A stretch of DNA of 64,000 nucleotides from an uncultured Holophagaceae bacterium (GTDB lineage: Bacteria > Acidobacteriota > Holophagae > Holophagales > Holophagaceae): assembly GCA_903857495.1 (NCBI GenBank), contig CAIOFF010000042.1:116103-180102 (forward strand). The letters run 5' to 3'. Position 1 is the stretch's first letter, and the number at the start of each line of letters is the position of its first letter. The translations under genes were made by a program, and so were the position numbers. Below, piece by piece: positions 52,244-62,070 of this stretch. Below the pieces are notes generated by a model. It worked only from the letters and a program-made list of their open reading frames with translations. It made no database searches and was not told the origin of the DNA.

Positions 52244-53098
52244 CTACTCGAACACCACGGTCTTGTTGGCGTAGGTCAGCACCCGGTGGTTCAGGTGCAG
52301 CCGCACGGCCCGGGCCAGGGCGAGGCGCTCCATGTCCCGGCCCTTGCGCACCAGGTCCTCGGCGGTGTCGCGGTGGCTGACGCGCACCACATCCTGCTCG
52401 ATGATGGGGCCCGCATCCAGGTCCTCGGTGACGAAGTGCGCCGAGGCGCCGATGATCTTCACGCCCCGGGCGTGGGCCTGGTGGTAGGGCTGGGCCCCGG
52501 CGAAGGCCGGCAGGAAGCTGTGGTGGATGTTGATGACATCCGGGAAGGCCCGCAGGAAGTCCCCGCTGAGCACCTGCATGTACTTCGCCAGGATCACCAG
52601 GTCCACCCGCTCGCGGCGCAGCAGCTCCAGCTGCTTCTGCTCCTGCGCAGCCTTGGTGGCGGCGGTGACGGGGAAGACGTGGAAGGGGATGCCCAGGGAC
52701 TCCACGTGGCGGCAGAGCAGGTCGTGGTTGCTGACCACGCAGGCGATTTCCGCCCCTAGCTCGCCGGCCTGGTGGCGCCAGAGCAGGTCCAGCAGGCAGT
52801 GCTCCTGGCGGCTGCACCAGATCGCGATGCGCGGCACCACGTCCGAGAAGTGCAGCTCCCAGTGGCCGCCCATGGGATCGGCCACGGCCGCCAGCTCCCG
52901 CCGGAGCAGCACCCGGCGTTCGGCCTCGGAGTCATCCTCCCACTCGATGCGACCCAGGAAGCGGCCCGCCTGCAGGTCTGAGTGGTGGTCCGAGTCCACG
53001 ATGTTGCCGCCTCGGGCGAACACAAACCCGGACAGGCGCGCCACGATGCCCCGCTGATCGGGGCAGGAGATGAGGAGGATGGCGGTGGGTTTGGACAT
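52244..53098 (-). CDS. purU: Formyltetrahydrofolate deformylase
   Basis: A 284-residue PurU: N-terminal ACT domain (ILLISCPDQRGIVARLSGFVF, ~7-27) and a formyltransferase-fold C-terminal part with VILAKYMQVLSG (~175), INIHHSFLPAF (~200, catalytic His) and GASAHFVTEDLDAGPIIEQD (~225). It hydrolyses 10-formyl-THF to formate and THF. ATG at 53098 fits the family start. A hairpin just upstream separates it from the pilus operon. Confidence 0.95.
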   Translation of the reverse strand: MSKPTAILLISCPDQRGIVARLSGFVFARGGNIVDSDHHSDLQAGRFLGRIEWEDDSEAERRVLLRRELAAVADPMGGHWELHFSDVVPRIAIWCSRQEHCLLDLLWRHQAGELGAEIACVVSNHDLLCRHVESLGIPFHVFPVTAATKAAQEQKQLELLRRERVDLVILAKYMQVLSGDFLRAFPDVINIHHSFLPAFAGAQPYHQAHARGVKIIGASAHFVTEDLDAGPIIEQDVVRVSHRDTAEDLVRKGRDMERLALARAVRLHLNHRVLTYANKTVVFE

Positions 53099-53127
53099 GA
53101 TTCGCAGCCGGGGTGCCAGGGTCGAGG

Positions 53128-53152
53128 GACAGCCCCCTGCGGGAGGGCTGTC
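53128..53152. terminator. Hairpin between pilY1 and purU
   Basis: Perfect 8-bp stem GACAGCCC (53128-53135) with GGGCTGTC (53145-53152) and a 9-base loop, 47 bp after the PilY1 stop on the minus strand. It has a T run only on the plus-strand side, so on the minus strand it may be a weak terminator or an end-stabilising hairpin. Confidence 0.5.
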
Positions 53153-53198
53153 TTTCAGATTACACGGCCCGGCCTGCAGCCCCGCCTGGGAGCTCCAC

Positions 53199-56100
53199 CT
53201 AGTGCACCGTGCGCCAGACCCGCGGCCGCACGAAGCTCTGGGCGGGGGAGCCCTTGAGGGTGACGAGCTGTGCACCGGATTGGGAGCCGGTCTCTGTTCC
53301 CCCAGCCATGTTGTCAGTTCCCCCAGCCATGCCCCCCTGGAGGACGCCCCGGGTCCCCATGGGGATGAAATCTGAAGCCGCCCCGGGCCAGGTGAAGGAG
53401 AGGCCACTGCGTGCCGAAACGGTTGTCCGGGTGTCGGTCACGAGGGGGTTCAGCACATCCTGGATGAGCCAGCTTTGGGTGTTGCCGGCCCCGCCTGAGC
53501 AGACATCCGAGCTGGTGGGCGTGAAGATGGAATAGAACAGGCTCCCGGCCACCAGCAGGGGCGGGTTGATGCCCTTGGGGACGAAGCCTCCGCTGGGCTC
53601 GGGAAAGTTGACGTAGTAGCCGAAGAAGGGATTGCCGGTCTTGGGTGCCAGGTAGTAGTCATCGCAGCCGGGCGTGATGACACAGGGGAGGCTGCTCGTG
53701 CCGGACGCCGCGTTGAGGGTGAAGTCCTTCAACTCCTTGGTGCTTGAGGTGATGCCCGTGGTGTCGAGGCCCCAGAGGGAGCTGTCCTGGCGGTCGAACA
53801 CCACGGTGAGCCGGTGCCGGCTGGGCGTGTCCGTGGAGTAGGAACGGTCCAGGGGGTTGTTGCGGTCGCCACTGACCATGGCGACGCCCACGGCCGCGGG
53901 GACGGCGTGCTTGAGGTCGAAGGCTGCGCCGGGGAAGGAGCCAAGGCGGAAGGGGGCCGGCAGGGTGGTGTAGCGGGCGTTGTTCGCGCCGTCATCCTGG
54001 TAGACCTTGCGGAGGGTCCAGTCCGAGAGCTTGGAACTGTCCACGCGGAAGTTCTCGTAGGGCGAGGGCGTTGGCGAGGCTGGGGGCTTGTACAGGGTAT
54101 TGGAACCCCAGGCCCAGAGGCCACCGCGGTAGTCCAGGAAGTAGGCCCGCTGGGCCAGGCCAGAGTTGAGGATGAACTCGAAGGGCACCACGCCGGCGCC
54201 CACGGGACCCACGGAGCCGCCACCTCCACTGGCAGCACTCAGGTCCGCGCTGGCCAGGACGTTGCCGGTATAGACATCCAAGGCCATGACGGAGCGGCCC
54301 AGGGGCGTCGGCTTGGAGACCGCATCCAGGAAGTTATCCTCCACCTTCGAGGTGCTGAAGCCGCCCCCCAGGAAGACCGCGTCGCGCAGCTTGCCATCAG
54401 CATCCACGACCCGGCCGATGGCGGGCGGCGAGGTGGAGAACCCGAACTTCCCGAGCAGGCTATCCGCCGCCGCCTCGTCCGGCACCAGCGCCCAGCGAAG
54501 GCTCGGCACGAAGGGGTTGCTCACATCCAGGGCGTAATAGCTGCGCCCCCCCTTACCGAGGCCGAAGACAGCCACGGCCCGCTCCCCGCTATCCACCACC
54601 CCGTTGCCAGACCCGCCCCCGGTGGGCGGCTGGTCCAGGTGGTAGAGGGTGGGGCTGCCGTCCACCATGAAGCGGTGGGTGAGGCTGGCATTGGTCAGGG
54701 AGTCCAGGTACTTCAGAAAGTCCGTGGGCATGAAGCTCCACAATTCCTGGACCGCAGCCCCGGTGACCAGGCCGCTGGCGTCAGTCTTGGTGACCTCGCC
54801 GAAGGCGTGCAGCCAGCCCTGGTTGGTGCCCACGAGGATGAGGCGGAAGCGATTGCCATTCACGGCGGCCAGATCCGAGTGGCTGCTCAGCGACGGACTC
54901 AGCGTGTTCACGTAGCTCAGGCTGTATTCCAGGGCGGCTGGGGCTGAGCCGATGATGTCGCCCATGATGGTGGTCCGGTTGGCCGTGGGCTTCCCGCTGC
55001 TGTCGAGCTTGGTGATGTCGGCCCCTGCCGCGTGCTGGAGGATGGTCCTTTTCTGGCTATCGACCACCGCCTGCTGGGCGGCATTCGTCGGGTCCGCGGC
55101 CTTCAGCGAGGTGGCCACGTAGCTCTTCAGGGTGCTGAAGGCGTTGGCGGTATCCGAGTCCGTGAAAGCCTGCAGGGCTGTGCCATTCGGGACGCGGGTG
55201 TAGAGGGTCCGGGCAGTGCCGATGGGGGCTTCCTTCTTCAGCAGGGCGGCGCTCGTGCTCCACAGGGCGGTGGTGGCGCTCAGGGTGGTGGTGGGGATCC
55301 CCTTGTTGTCCAGGATCTTGACGGTACCGTTCACTTCCTGGGTCCCGAAGGACAGGAGATCCCCGGGCCACAGGACTCCGCCAGAGCTGGGGGGATAGAA
55401 CTGGCCAACGTAGAGCTGACGGCCCAGGCTGGCCCCAACGAAGGGGAGGGTTGGCGCGGCGGTGGCCTGGTTGCTGGTGGCATTGATGGCGATGAGGAAG
55501 GCGTGCTCCAGGCTGTTGGTTAGCAGGTCCGGGTTCGTCGCGTCAAAGAAGTAGACAGCGTTGTCCCTCGCCACGCCTTTCGCGGGATAGGTGGTGGGGT
55601 CCTTGGGATCGGGAATCCAGTCGTTGTTTGGATCGATGGCGGCGCCATAGGGCTGGTTCCAACCTCGAAAGGGGTGGAAGGAACTGAGGGCTCCACTGGA
55701 GACCCCGTTCCGCCCCAGGACGGCGGCATGGAAGAGGCTGCGCTTGGGGCTCGCATCATCGGTAACCTGCCCGCCGAGGTTGATCCCGATGGTCATGGTC
55801 GTCACCCGGTGGTCCTGATTGAAGACCACCCCATTTCGCTTCTTGATGGCGAAGGGCAGGAAGTCGGAGGGGTATCCCGAGCTCGGGCCGGAACTCGGGG
55901 CAGCCAGATAGTCGACACCCGCAGTCCCTGAGCCGGGGTCCGAGAGGTGGGCCGCGATGCCGGCCATGGTGGGGACGTTCCAGTTGCTGCCGGACCTGTC
56001 GATGCTGCTCTTGTTGGCCAGGATCGCCTGGTTGCCCTTGAGGACGTCCAGGGTTGCGGACAGCCCCGAGCCGATGATGTAGGGCGTGGTGCTGTTTGGA

Positions 56101-58532
56101 TTGTTCACGCCCGTCTTGCCGTTGTTGTCCACCCCATCGGTGAAGAGGAGCAGGAAGTGTTGGCCGCACTGGGAGACATCCGTGCCCACCACCCCGTTGA
56201 ACACGTTCTTGGGGTCCCCGAACTGGGCCAGCGACCGGGCCATGGCATAGGTCAGGGGCGTCTCGCCCTTGGCAAACAGGCTGGCGATGCGGTTCATGCC
56301 CACCACCGAATTCCCCGTGGTCGACGTGATCCCCTGCGCCGCCGTGTTGTTAAGCACCGTCCAGCCGGAATCCGTACCGCTTATGTGGGTCGTGGTTGCA
56401 TCGGCCTTCGTCAGGGTGCTTTGGCTGTCGTTGTCGATGGTCGAGGCGGTCCCGCCCCCAGCCTCCGTGGTGGAATCCAGGCCGCGGAAGGCCCAGTAGA
56501 CATCGGCCTGATGGGAGATCCAGGTCTGGATGGCCGCTCGCTTGGTCGCCTGCAGGCGCGTCAGGGCAGGTGTCCGGTAGTTCGAGGCTTCATCCTGGAT
56601 GGTGCCCAGGTAGCTGCCATCCTGGCCGTACTGGGGCACCTTGATCTTGCCCCAGGACCCTGAAGGGCCATAGCCTTGGCCCCATTTCACGTCGAGCTGG
56701 CCAGGAACCAGATCTTTGTTGAGGGCATCGAAGGCAATGAAATTCTTCCCTTCCACCAGCAAAGCAGGGTCCGTGGTGTAGTTCGGCTTGGCGGGATCCG
56801 TGTTCTGGTACTTCCCCAGGAACAGCCAGTTCATGTAAGTGGGTCGATAACGTACGGTATAGAGGTTGACGGCCCATGAGTAGGAATCAGGCGCATAGTT
56901 TCCGCTGGCATTTAATGTGAATACGCTCCCATCCTGATTTTCCAGTTTGTACGTCTGGTCAAGCTCGATCGGGAGGCCACTCCCATAGGGGATCCCGTCC
57001 TTGATCTGCCGGTCCAGCACGGTCTGGGAGCTGAGTGGATTGCCCGTAGAGGCTCCATCCATGATCTTCCAGGGAATGGGAATATCGATGGTTCTATAAC
57101 AGGGGTTAGACCCATTCATGAACCCTCTGGTAATCCGGACATGGCTGGCCGCCCGGAGCCAGTTCCTGACGTCACCTATGCCAGCGCTTGACCCATTCAA
57201 GCCTGCAGCCGCGGCCTTGGCATCGGCGAGCGTGACGGCAGACCCATCAGGTTTCCGGAGGACCGACGTATTTGCGTCCGCCCCTGTGTAGGCTCGCATC
57301 AAACCATCCCAGCCGAGATCCCAGAGATTGGGAGGATCGCCCGCAGGAGGGGCGGGCGGACGGGCGTCCAGTTCGACCGACACGTAGGGGTCCGCTGGGG
57401 GGGGAGGCGGGCAGTAGGGCGGAATGGTCCAGGAAACGGAACCGCCGGGTCCGTAAGTCGTGTTGCCGGTTGTAATGGTCGGAGACAGGGGCGGCCAGGT
57501 GGCACACGTTGGGACATAGTCATTGGCACCAACACTCCAATCCAGCTCACCACTGGTCGCGCTTCCGTGGAGCCGTGCAAAGTAGGTGCTGAACTGGACC
57601 ACATCCCCGGACTTCCACTTGGGACTAGGCGTAGGGGTGATCTCGTAAAGCGAGGTCTGATCCCCCGTCGTGTCCGGTATCGGGGTGAAGCCCCAGTTGG
57701 TCCAGGTCGTTTCCGACTTGTAGAGCCCCGGTGACACTTCGGTGGACTCGGGATATCTGATCCATTGCCATCCACCAGCCTTCGAGCCGTACCAAATGAT
57801 ATTTTTCGCATTGAGCGGATCCCCTTCGCGGGGATCATGTTTCAAGTAGGCCGTCAGCGTCACTGTCGTACCCACCCCGTAAGGACCGGCAGCTGGACTC
57901 AGCTCGATGGTGGGCGCCGGCGTGATGGAGCCATTGGCATGGGTGATGGTGTAAGTTCCGACGGTGCCGCTGTTGGAATTGTTGACCACGCTGAAGTCCG
58001 GGTCCTTGCCGGAGGCCGTCGCACTCAAGTCCACGGTCGCGGAGACCCTGTTATCTGCGGCTGCTACGGCGTAGATGGTCCACCCAGGTGCGAGGTTCTC
58101 CCCAACCCGCCCAGGGCACCCATCGCCTCCCCACCAGGAGCCACCCGTTGCTCCGGTGGCGTCAACGGTTATCAGGTATTTCCGATAGGCTCCGCATGCA
58201 GGATCCCGGGCCACGATTACATACTGGTTCAATTCCGCGGCCGCTCGCGGCACTGTCACGGAGAATGACATGTACCGGTAGTCCTCCTTGTCCCCCTTGT
58301 CATCATTCCGGAAGAGCGGATGGGACATGAGAGAGGCCATGGACCCGGAATAGTCGAACACCGACAGGATCTCCGGCTTGGGCCGATAGGTGCTGGATTG
58401 CTGGAAGAGATCCAGGAAGTCCGTGCTGGCGGCCTGCAGCCTTGGATCCAGCTGGGCCCACGCCGGGACCGCGGCCAGCAGGCCCAGGAGCAGCGCCAGG
58501 AGAGGACGGAAGAATGGGTGGCAACCGGTCAT
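53199..58532 (-). CDS. PilY1-like type IV pilus tip/adhesin protein
   Basis: A 1777-residue secreted protein with a signal peptide (~1-26, ending AWAQ). Near the N-terminus is a vWA-like MIDAS motif VFDYSGSMASL (~59-69). Residues ~900-1750 contain the PilY1 C-terminal beta-propeller: VAVFGLGKGGRSYYALDVSNP (~1330) and the Asp-rich loop VVDADGKLRDAVFLGGG (~1390), a candidate calcium site. The middle part is variable. PilY1 promotes pilus assembly, retraction control, adhesion and surface sensing. Longer than P. aeruginosa PilY1 (~1160). It is the last gene of the minor-pilin operon. Confidence 0.9.
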   Translation of the reverse strand: MTGCHPFFRPLLALLLGLLAAVPAWAQLDPRLQAASTDFLDLFQQSSTYRPKPEILSVFDYSGSMASLMSHPLFRNDDKGDKEDYRYMSFSVTVPRAAAELNQYVIVARDPACGAYRKYLITVDATGATGGSWWGGDGCPGRVGENLAPGWTIYAVAAADNRVSATVDLSATASGKDPDFSVVNNSNSGTVGTYTITHANGSITPAPTIELSPAAGPYGVGTTVTLTAYLKHDPREGDPLNAKNIIWYGSKAGGWQWIRYPESTEVSPGLYKSETTWTNWGFTPIPDTTGDQTSLYEITPTPSPKWKSGDVVQFSTYFARLHGSATSGELDWSVGANDYVPTCATWPPLSPTITTGNTTYGPGGSVSWTIPPYCPPPPPADPYVSVELDARPPAPPAGDPPNLWDLGWDGLMRAYTGADANTSVLRKPDGSAVTLADAKAAAAGLNGSSAGIGDVRNWLRAASHVRITRGFMNGSNPCYRTIDIPIPWKIMDGASTGNPLSSQTVLDRQIKDGIPYGSGLPIELDQTYKLENQDGSVFTLNASGNYAPDSYSWAVNLYTVRYRPTYMNWLFLGKYQNTDPAKPNYTTDPALLVEGKNFIAFDALNKDLVPGQLDVKWGQGYGPSGSWGKIKVPQYGQDGSYLGTIQDEASNYRTPALTRLQATKRAAIQTWISHQADVYWAFRGLDSTTEAGGGTASTIDNDSQSTLTKADATTTHISGTDSGWTVLNNTAAQGITSTTGNSVVGMNRIASLFAKGETPLTYAMARSLAQFGDPKNVFNGVVGTDVSQCGQHFLLLFTDGVDNNGKTGVNNPNSTTPYIIGSGLSATLDVLKGNQAILANKSSIDRSGSNWNVPTMAGIAAHLSDPGSGTAGVDYLAAPSSGPSSGYPSDFLPFAIKKRNGVVFNQDHRVTTMTIGINLGGQVTDDASPKRSLFHAAVLGRNGVSSGALSSFHPFRGWNQPYGAAIDPNNDWIPDPKDPTTYPAKGVARDNAVYFFDATNPDLLTNSLEHAFLIAINATSNQATAAPTLPFVGASLGRQLYVGQFYPPSSGGVLWPGDLLSFGTQEVNGTVKILDNKGIPTTTLSATTALWSTSAALLKKEAPIGTARTLYTRVPNGTALQAFTDSDTANAFSTLKSYVATSLKAADPTNAAQQAVVDSQKRTILQHAAGADITKLDSSGKPTANRTTIMGDIIGSAPAALEYSLSYVNTLSPSLSSHSDLAAVNGNRFRLILVGTNQGWLHAFGEVTKTDASGLVTGAAVQELWSFMPTDFLKYLDSLTNASLTHRFMVDGSPTLYHLDQPPTGGGSGNGVVDSGERAVAVFGLGKGGRSYYALDVSNPFVPSLRWALVPDEAAADSLLGKFGFSTSPPAIGRVVDADGKLRDAVFLGGGFSTSKVEDNFLDAVSKPTPLGRSVMALDVYTGNVLASADLSAASGGGGSVGPVGAGVVPFEFILNSGLAQRAYFLDYRGGLWAWGSNTLYKPPASPTPSPYENFRVDSSKLSDWTLRKVYQDDGANNARYTTLPAPFRLGSFPGAAFDLKHAVPAAVGVAMVSGDRNNPLDRSYSTDTPSRHRLTVVFDRQDSSLWGLDTTGITSSTKELKDFTLNAASGTSSLPCVITPGCDDYYLAPKTGNPFFGYYVNFPEPSGGFVPKGINPPLLVAGSLFYSIFTPTSSDVCSGGAGNTQSWLIQDVLNPLVTDTRTTVSARSGLSFTWPGAASDFIPMGTRGVLQGGMAGGTDNMAGGTETGSQSGAQLVTLKGSPAQSFVRPRVWRTVH

Positions 58533-58547
58533 GATCCTGCTCCTGGA

Positions 58548-59162
58548 CTACTGGATGGGCGTCGAAATCCAGAGTTCCCTGGCGTGGACAAAGGTGACGG
58601 GGCCCTGGGTGACCTGGGCGTCCGAGCGGACGGCCCAGAGATCCGGGGCCAGCTGCTGCAAGCCACCCGCGGCGGGCCGGAAGGTCCCCGTGGTCGCGCC
58701 TTGGCTCATGAGGACGATGGGCAGCTTGCCCATGCAGGTCAGGCCCAGGGTGTAGCCCTGGGTGGTCCCGGCCGCCGAGCTGAGCATCCACTCCGGCGGG
58801 GACGTACCGCCTGGCGCATAGTTGGTGAGGGAGCCAGCCTGTACGGCCTTGGCCACGCCCGCCAGGGTGGGGTCCAGGAGCAGCGCCGCCTTGAGGTTGG
58901 TGAGGTTGCGGGCCGAACCCTCTGACGCCACTTTTCCGTTTTCCAGGTCGATCCAGTGGATGGACCACTCCAGGCCGGAGTCGGCGACGCTGCGGGCCAT
59001 GGCCCCCTGTCGGCCGAACCCCACGGTGACGATGTCGCGCAGGGCGTTCCGGGACATGCCCACGGCGGCGGTGGTGAGCAGGATCAGCAGCATGAGGGCC
59101 ACGATGATGGTGATGCCCCCGGTCTCGGAGGGCCGTCGGTGCCTAGAGTCGGTGCCTTGCAT
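58548..59162 (-). CDS. PilX-like minor pilin
   Basis: A 204-residue protein with a hydrophobic N-terminal helix after a Gly-Gly (ETGGITIIVALMLLILLTTAAVG, ~14-36, split across the cleavage region), as in PilX-N domain proteins. The cleavage site lacks the canonical F at +1, as usual for PilX. The rest is the globular pilin head. It helps prime pilus assembly with PilV, PilW and PilY1. ATG follows GAGG; the gene is 15 bp before pilY1. Confidence 0.8.
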   Translation of the reverse strand: MQGTDSRHRRPSETGGITIIVALMLLILLTTAAVGMSRNALRDIVTVGFGRQGAMARSVADSGLEWSIHWIDLENGKVASEGSARNLTNLKAALLLDPTLAGVAKAVQAGSLTNYAPGGTSPPEWMLSSAAGTTQGYTLGLTCMGKLPIVLMSQGATTGTFRPAAGGLQQLAPDLWAVRSDAQVTQGPVTFVHARELWISTPIQ

Positions 59163-59172
59163 GGGGGTCCTC

Positions 59173-60363
59173 TCAGTTCATGGTCAGACCCGAGTGCCGG
59201 GGCACGAAGACCAGGCTCTGGGTGAATTTCCGGTAGGCGAGTGGCGAGGCCGCAGAGCCGTATTCCGTCCGCTTGGCGGCCGTGCGGGTGGTCACGTCGA
59301 TGCGCACCAGGATCGGGGTGGATCGGAACCAGTGCGGAGTGCCCCGGGTGCTCAGTACATCGGTCCGTCCTGCGGTGCTCAGCTGGGTGTCCAGCGCCTT
59401 CCGGAGGCCCTGATCCCAGCCGTCCGCTCCGACGTCGCTGGTCTTTACCCCAGACGCGGTGAGTCCGGCCCAGCTGGACCCGCCATCGGCGCTCAGGTAG
59501 ACGCAGAAGCCCGTCACATTTTCAGCGATGATCTGCTGGGCCTGGGTGGCGGTGAAGGTGGAGTCCAGGTAGTTTCCCTGGTCGCGCACCAGGCACGGGA
59601 TGCCAAGGGTGCTGCCAGGATCCACCTTGAGGAGCTCGATCCGATAGCGGACCAGCTGTGCGGCCTGGGCGAGGAGCACCGAGCTGCCCAGCAGATGTTT
59701 CCGCCCCAGGACGACCCCCGAGGGGCCGCTGCCGGTGATGCCTGAATAGGCCGTGGTCCCCACCTCGACCGTGACTTTGGCAGACGGTGGGCTGCTGGTG
59801 ACGGTGACCGTCGAAGTGTTGGTGATGACCGCCACCTCCCAGGAATCCTTGAAGAGCAGGAGGTGGCCGTTCTTGATCATCTTCGCATAGGCCTCGTTCC
59901 CGCACTCAATGGTCAGGGTGTTGTCGGCGACGGTGGGGGCCGCGCCAGTAAGAACCAGCTCCGCTGTGGAGGCCTGGGTGGTGCCGGTTACCAACGTCCC
60001 CTCGAAGGGCAGAGACTGGTCGACGTAGAAGTACAGTTCGTCCGAGGTCGCCGGGTCATCGGACCCCTCGATGGGCATGTTCGGCCAGACGAAGAAGGGC
60101 TGCATGGTGGCGCTGGTGGCGGGGGGCACCGCCAGGTCGGCCAAATACATGCAGGCCTGGTTCAGGTCATCGGCCAGAAGGTCCATCGACATGCGATTCC
60201 GCCGGACGTTGGAGATGGACTCCCCGGAGGTATAGAAGCTGGAGAGGCTGGCCCGGTAGACATTCGCCATGCCCGCCATGAGGGTCATGGTGAAGACCAG
60301 GGCCACCAGGAGCTCGACCAGAGAGAAGCCCCTGGCACCCCCGAAAGGGCGTGGCTCAGCCAT
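59173..60363 (-). CDS. PilW-like minor pilin
   Basis: A 396-residue prepilin. The class III signal and helix ARGFSLVELLVALVFTMTL (~10-28) have the G^FSLVE cleavage site and conserved Glu5. The long C-terminal beta-rich part is typical of PilW. It would sit at the pilus tip below PilY1. It overlaps the pilV gene by 8 bp. Confidence 0.88.
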   Translation of the reverse strand: MAEPRPFGGARGFSLVELLVALVFTMTLMAGMANVYRASLSSFYTSGESISNVRRNRMSMDLLADDLNQACMYLADLAVPPATSATMQPFFVWPNMPIEGSDDPATSDELYFYVDQSLPFEGTLVTGTTQASTAELVLTGAAPTVADNTLTIECGNEAYAKMIKNGHLLLFKDSWEVAVITNTSTVTVTSSPPSAKVTVEVGTTAYSGITGSGPSGVVLGRKHLLGSSVLLAQAAQLVRYRIELLKVDPGSTLGIPCLVRDQGNYLDSTFTATQAQQIIAENVTGFCVYLSADGGSSWAGLTASGVKTSDVGADGWDQGLRKALDTQLSTAGRTDVLSTRGTPHWFRSTPILVRIDVTTRTAAKRTEYGSAASPLAYRKFTQSLVFVPRHSGLTMN

Positions 60364-60907
60364 GGGAGATCACCCGGCCAAGCCGGACGACACGCGTGAC
60401 ACCTTTTCCACGCGTGTCGGCATCATCCACGAACTGGACGCTGACGACCAGTTCCGACAAGCTGCCCCGCACCGCGGTCGAGGGCGGGAGCCGAGTCGTG
60501 GTGGCCGTGAAGAAGGCCGTCGCTTCTGTCACGTCGGACGACTCGGCATTCACGGGGACGCCCTTGACATTGAAGACGTCCACCACCGAGGCGCCGGCCT
60601 CGAGGCTGATGTACTTGAGCCCCGCCAGCGCCGTGGGGTTGGCCGCGTTCGTGTCCGCGAGGTTGAGCCAGCTGAGGCGACCTTCCCGCTCGGCCAGATC
60701 CAGCACCTGCTCGGCCACCAGGATGGCCGTACCCAGGCTGCGACTGCCGCGGGTCGCCTTCAGCGCCATGACCTGCAGGGCCGTGAGGCCCAGGATGCCG
60801 ACGGCCATGATGAAGGCCGTCATCAACATCTCGACCATGCTGAAGCCCGCCTCAGCAGACCGTCGCCGCGAGGGTATGAAGCCGCCTGGCCTCAGATCCG
60901 TCGCCAT
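60356..60907 (-). CDS. PilV-like minor pilin
   Basis: A 183-residue prepilin with AEAGFSMVEMLMTAFIMAVG (~19-38), G^FSMVE cleavage site and Glu5. The remainder (ALKATRGSRSLGTAILVAEQVLDLAEREGRL) is the usual helical continuation followed by a beta-rich head. It overlaps fimT by 16 bp and pilW by 8 bp, giving tight translational coupling. Confidence 0.87.
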   Translation of the reverse strand: MATDLRPGGFIPSRRRSAEAGFSMVEMLMTAFIMAVGILGLTALQVMALKATRGSRSLGTAILVAEQVLDLAEREGRLSWLNLADTNAANPTALAGLKYISLEAGASVVDVFNVKGVPVNAESSDVTEATAFFTATTTRLPPSTAVRGSLSELVVSVQFVDDADTRGKGVTRVVRLGRVISHG

Positions 60908-61659
60908 TGCCCATCCCCATCCCGGATGCCCGGGTTGTAGAACTTGAAGATCGTCCCACCGTTGGCCAGCACCACGATCATCCCCATGGGACCGCCGGGA
61001 ATCGCCCGGCCGGAGGCCGTGGTGCCCACGATGGGGATGATGAAGGTGGAGAGGGAGCGCTTGTTGCTGCCGCTGAGCAGCACCCGGTGCGAGAGCGAGC
61101 TGTCCTCAAGGAACAGGAGGTTCGAGTCAGCCACCAGACCATTCATGACGCCGGTGGCGGCGAAGGGCTGGACCGTGGTGATGTCCACATTCTTGGCCCC
61201 CGAGGAGGTCACGGCCGTGGCGTTGGCCCACTCGGTGGAACCGACCGTCACGATGCGCGCCCCAAGATGGACGCGGTCCCCGGCCAGATACCGGAAGGGG
61301 GCCGCCACGCTGCTGACCTGGGCGGAGGTGAGGGTGGCGGTGGGGGTGGTCCCATCGACGATCTTCTGGATGTCTGCGTCTACAATCGCCGCGTCGCCGT
61401 GGGCCAGCACGAGCGGACTGCTGGCGTCCCAGTGCCCCCAGGTGACCAAGACCGTATCCCGGCCCGTGGAAGTGGCCACGCGATGGGCGTTCCCCAGGGC
61501 CCCTTCCACTTCATCCATGAGCGTGCGCACGGCCCCGGCATTCCGGGACTGGAACTGCGAGACGCCGCTCATCGAGAGGATCCCGATGATGCCCATGACC
61601 AGCATCGCTTCAAGCAGGGAGTAGCCGCTCGAGCGCCTGGAGAGGAGGGGAGGAGTCAT
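60892..61659 (-). CDS. FimT/GspH-like minor pilin
   Basis: A 255-residue prepilin with SSGYSLLEAMLVMGIIGIL (~10-28); the G^YSLLE cleavage site and Glu5 are present. A GspH/FimT-like head follows (VRTLMDEVEGALGNAHRVATSTGRDTV). It is the first gene of the minor-pilin operon; AAAGG lies eight bases upstream of the ATG. Confidence 0.86.
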   Translation of the reverse strand: MTPPLLSRRSSGYSLLEAMLVMGIIGILSMSGVSQFQSRNAGAVRTLMDEVEGALGNAHRVATSTGRDTVLVTWGHWDASSPLVLAHGDAAIVDADIQKIVDGTTPTATLTSAQVSSVAAPFRYLAGDRVHLGARIVTVGSTEWANATAVTSSGAKNVDITTVQPFAATGVMNGLVADSNLLFLEDSSLSHRVLLSGSNKRSLSTFIIPIVGTTASGRAIPGGPMGMIVVLANGGTIFKFYNPGIRDGDGQWRRI

Positions 61660-62070
61660 GGGGATCGCCTTTCCTGGTAGCTGGGAAGGGGACAGAAATC
61701 CCCCGAATCAGACAGGTCCGCTGATACGGAAGGAACCTGACCTAAGAGCTGTAGCGAACGAAATCCGGCTCACGGCCTTCAGTGGCAACTTGGCCTCGTG
61801 TCGGGGTCTGTCAACCAGCCTGAGATCTGGACATTGGCACTCGATGTCCCGTTGGGATTTTGCTAAGACAATGGCGTGCAATTTTTCCAAATTGAAAAAT
61901 CGACTCTGGCAAGGCTCTTCATCTCGAGATTCGAAAAATCTAGACATCCGCAAAATCAGATTCTTACCGTTTGTTTGCTTCACTTGAGTTGAATCTGCAT
62001 GAACCCGTCGGCACGCCCTTCCGAGGGTTGGCCTTCCCACAGGACCATGGGTCTTAACGTGGTGGACCCT
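61660..62070. other. Gene-free upstream region of the pilus operon
   Basis: About 410 bp without a gene. The part at 61860-61990 is A+T-rich and holds an inverted pair ATTTTTC (61881-61887) / GAAAAAT (61894-61900). It must carry the minus-strand promoter of the pilin operon, but no clear sigma-70 or sigma-54 site could be assigned by eye. Confidence 0.4.

Noticed and set aside
61833..61850. TGGCAC near 61835 as a sigma-54 promoter for the pilus operon.
   Set aside because: It reads on the plus strand, away from the operon, and no TTGCA -12 element follows at the right distance.
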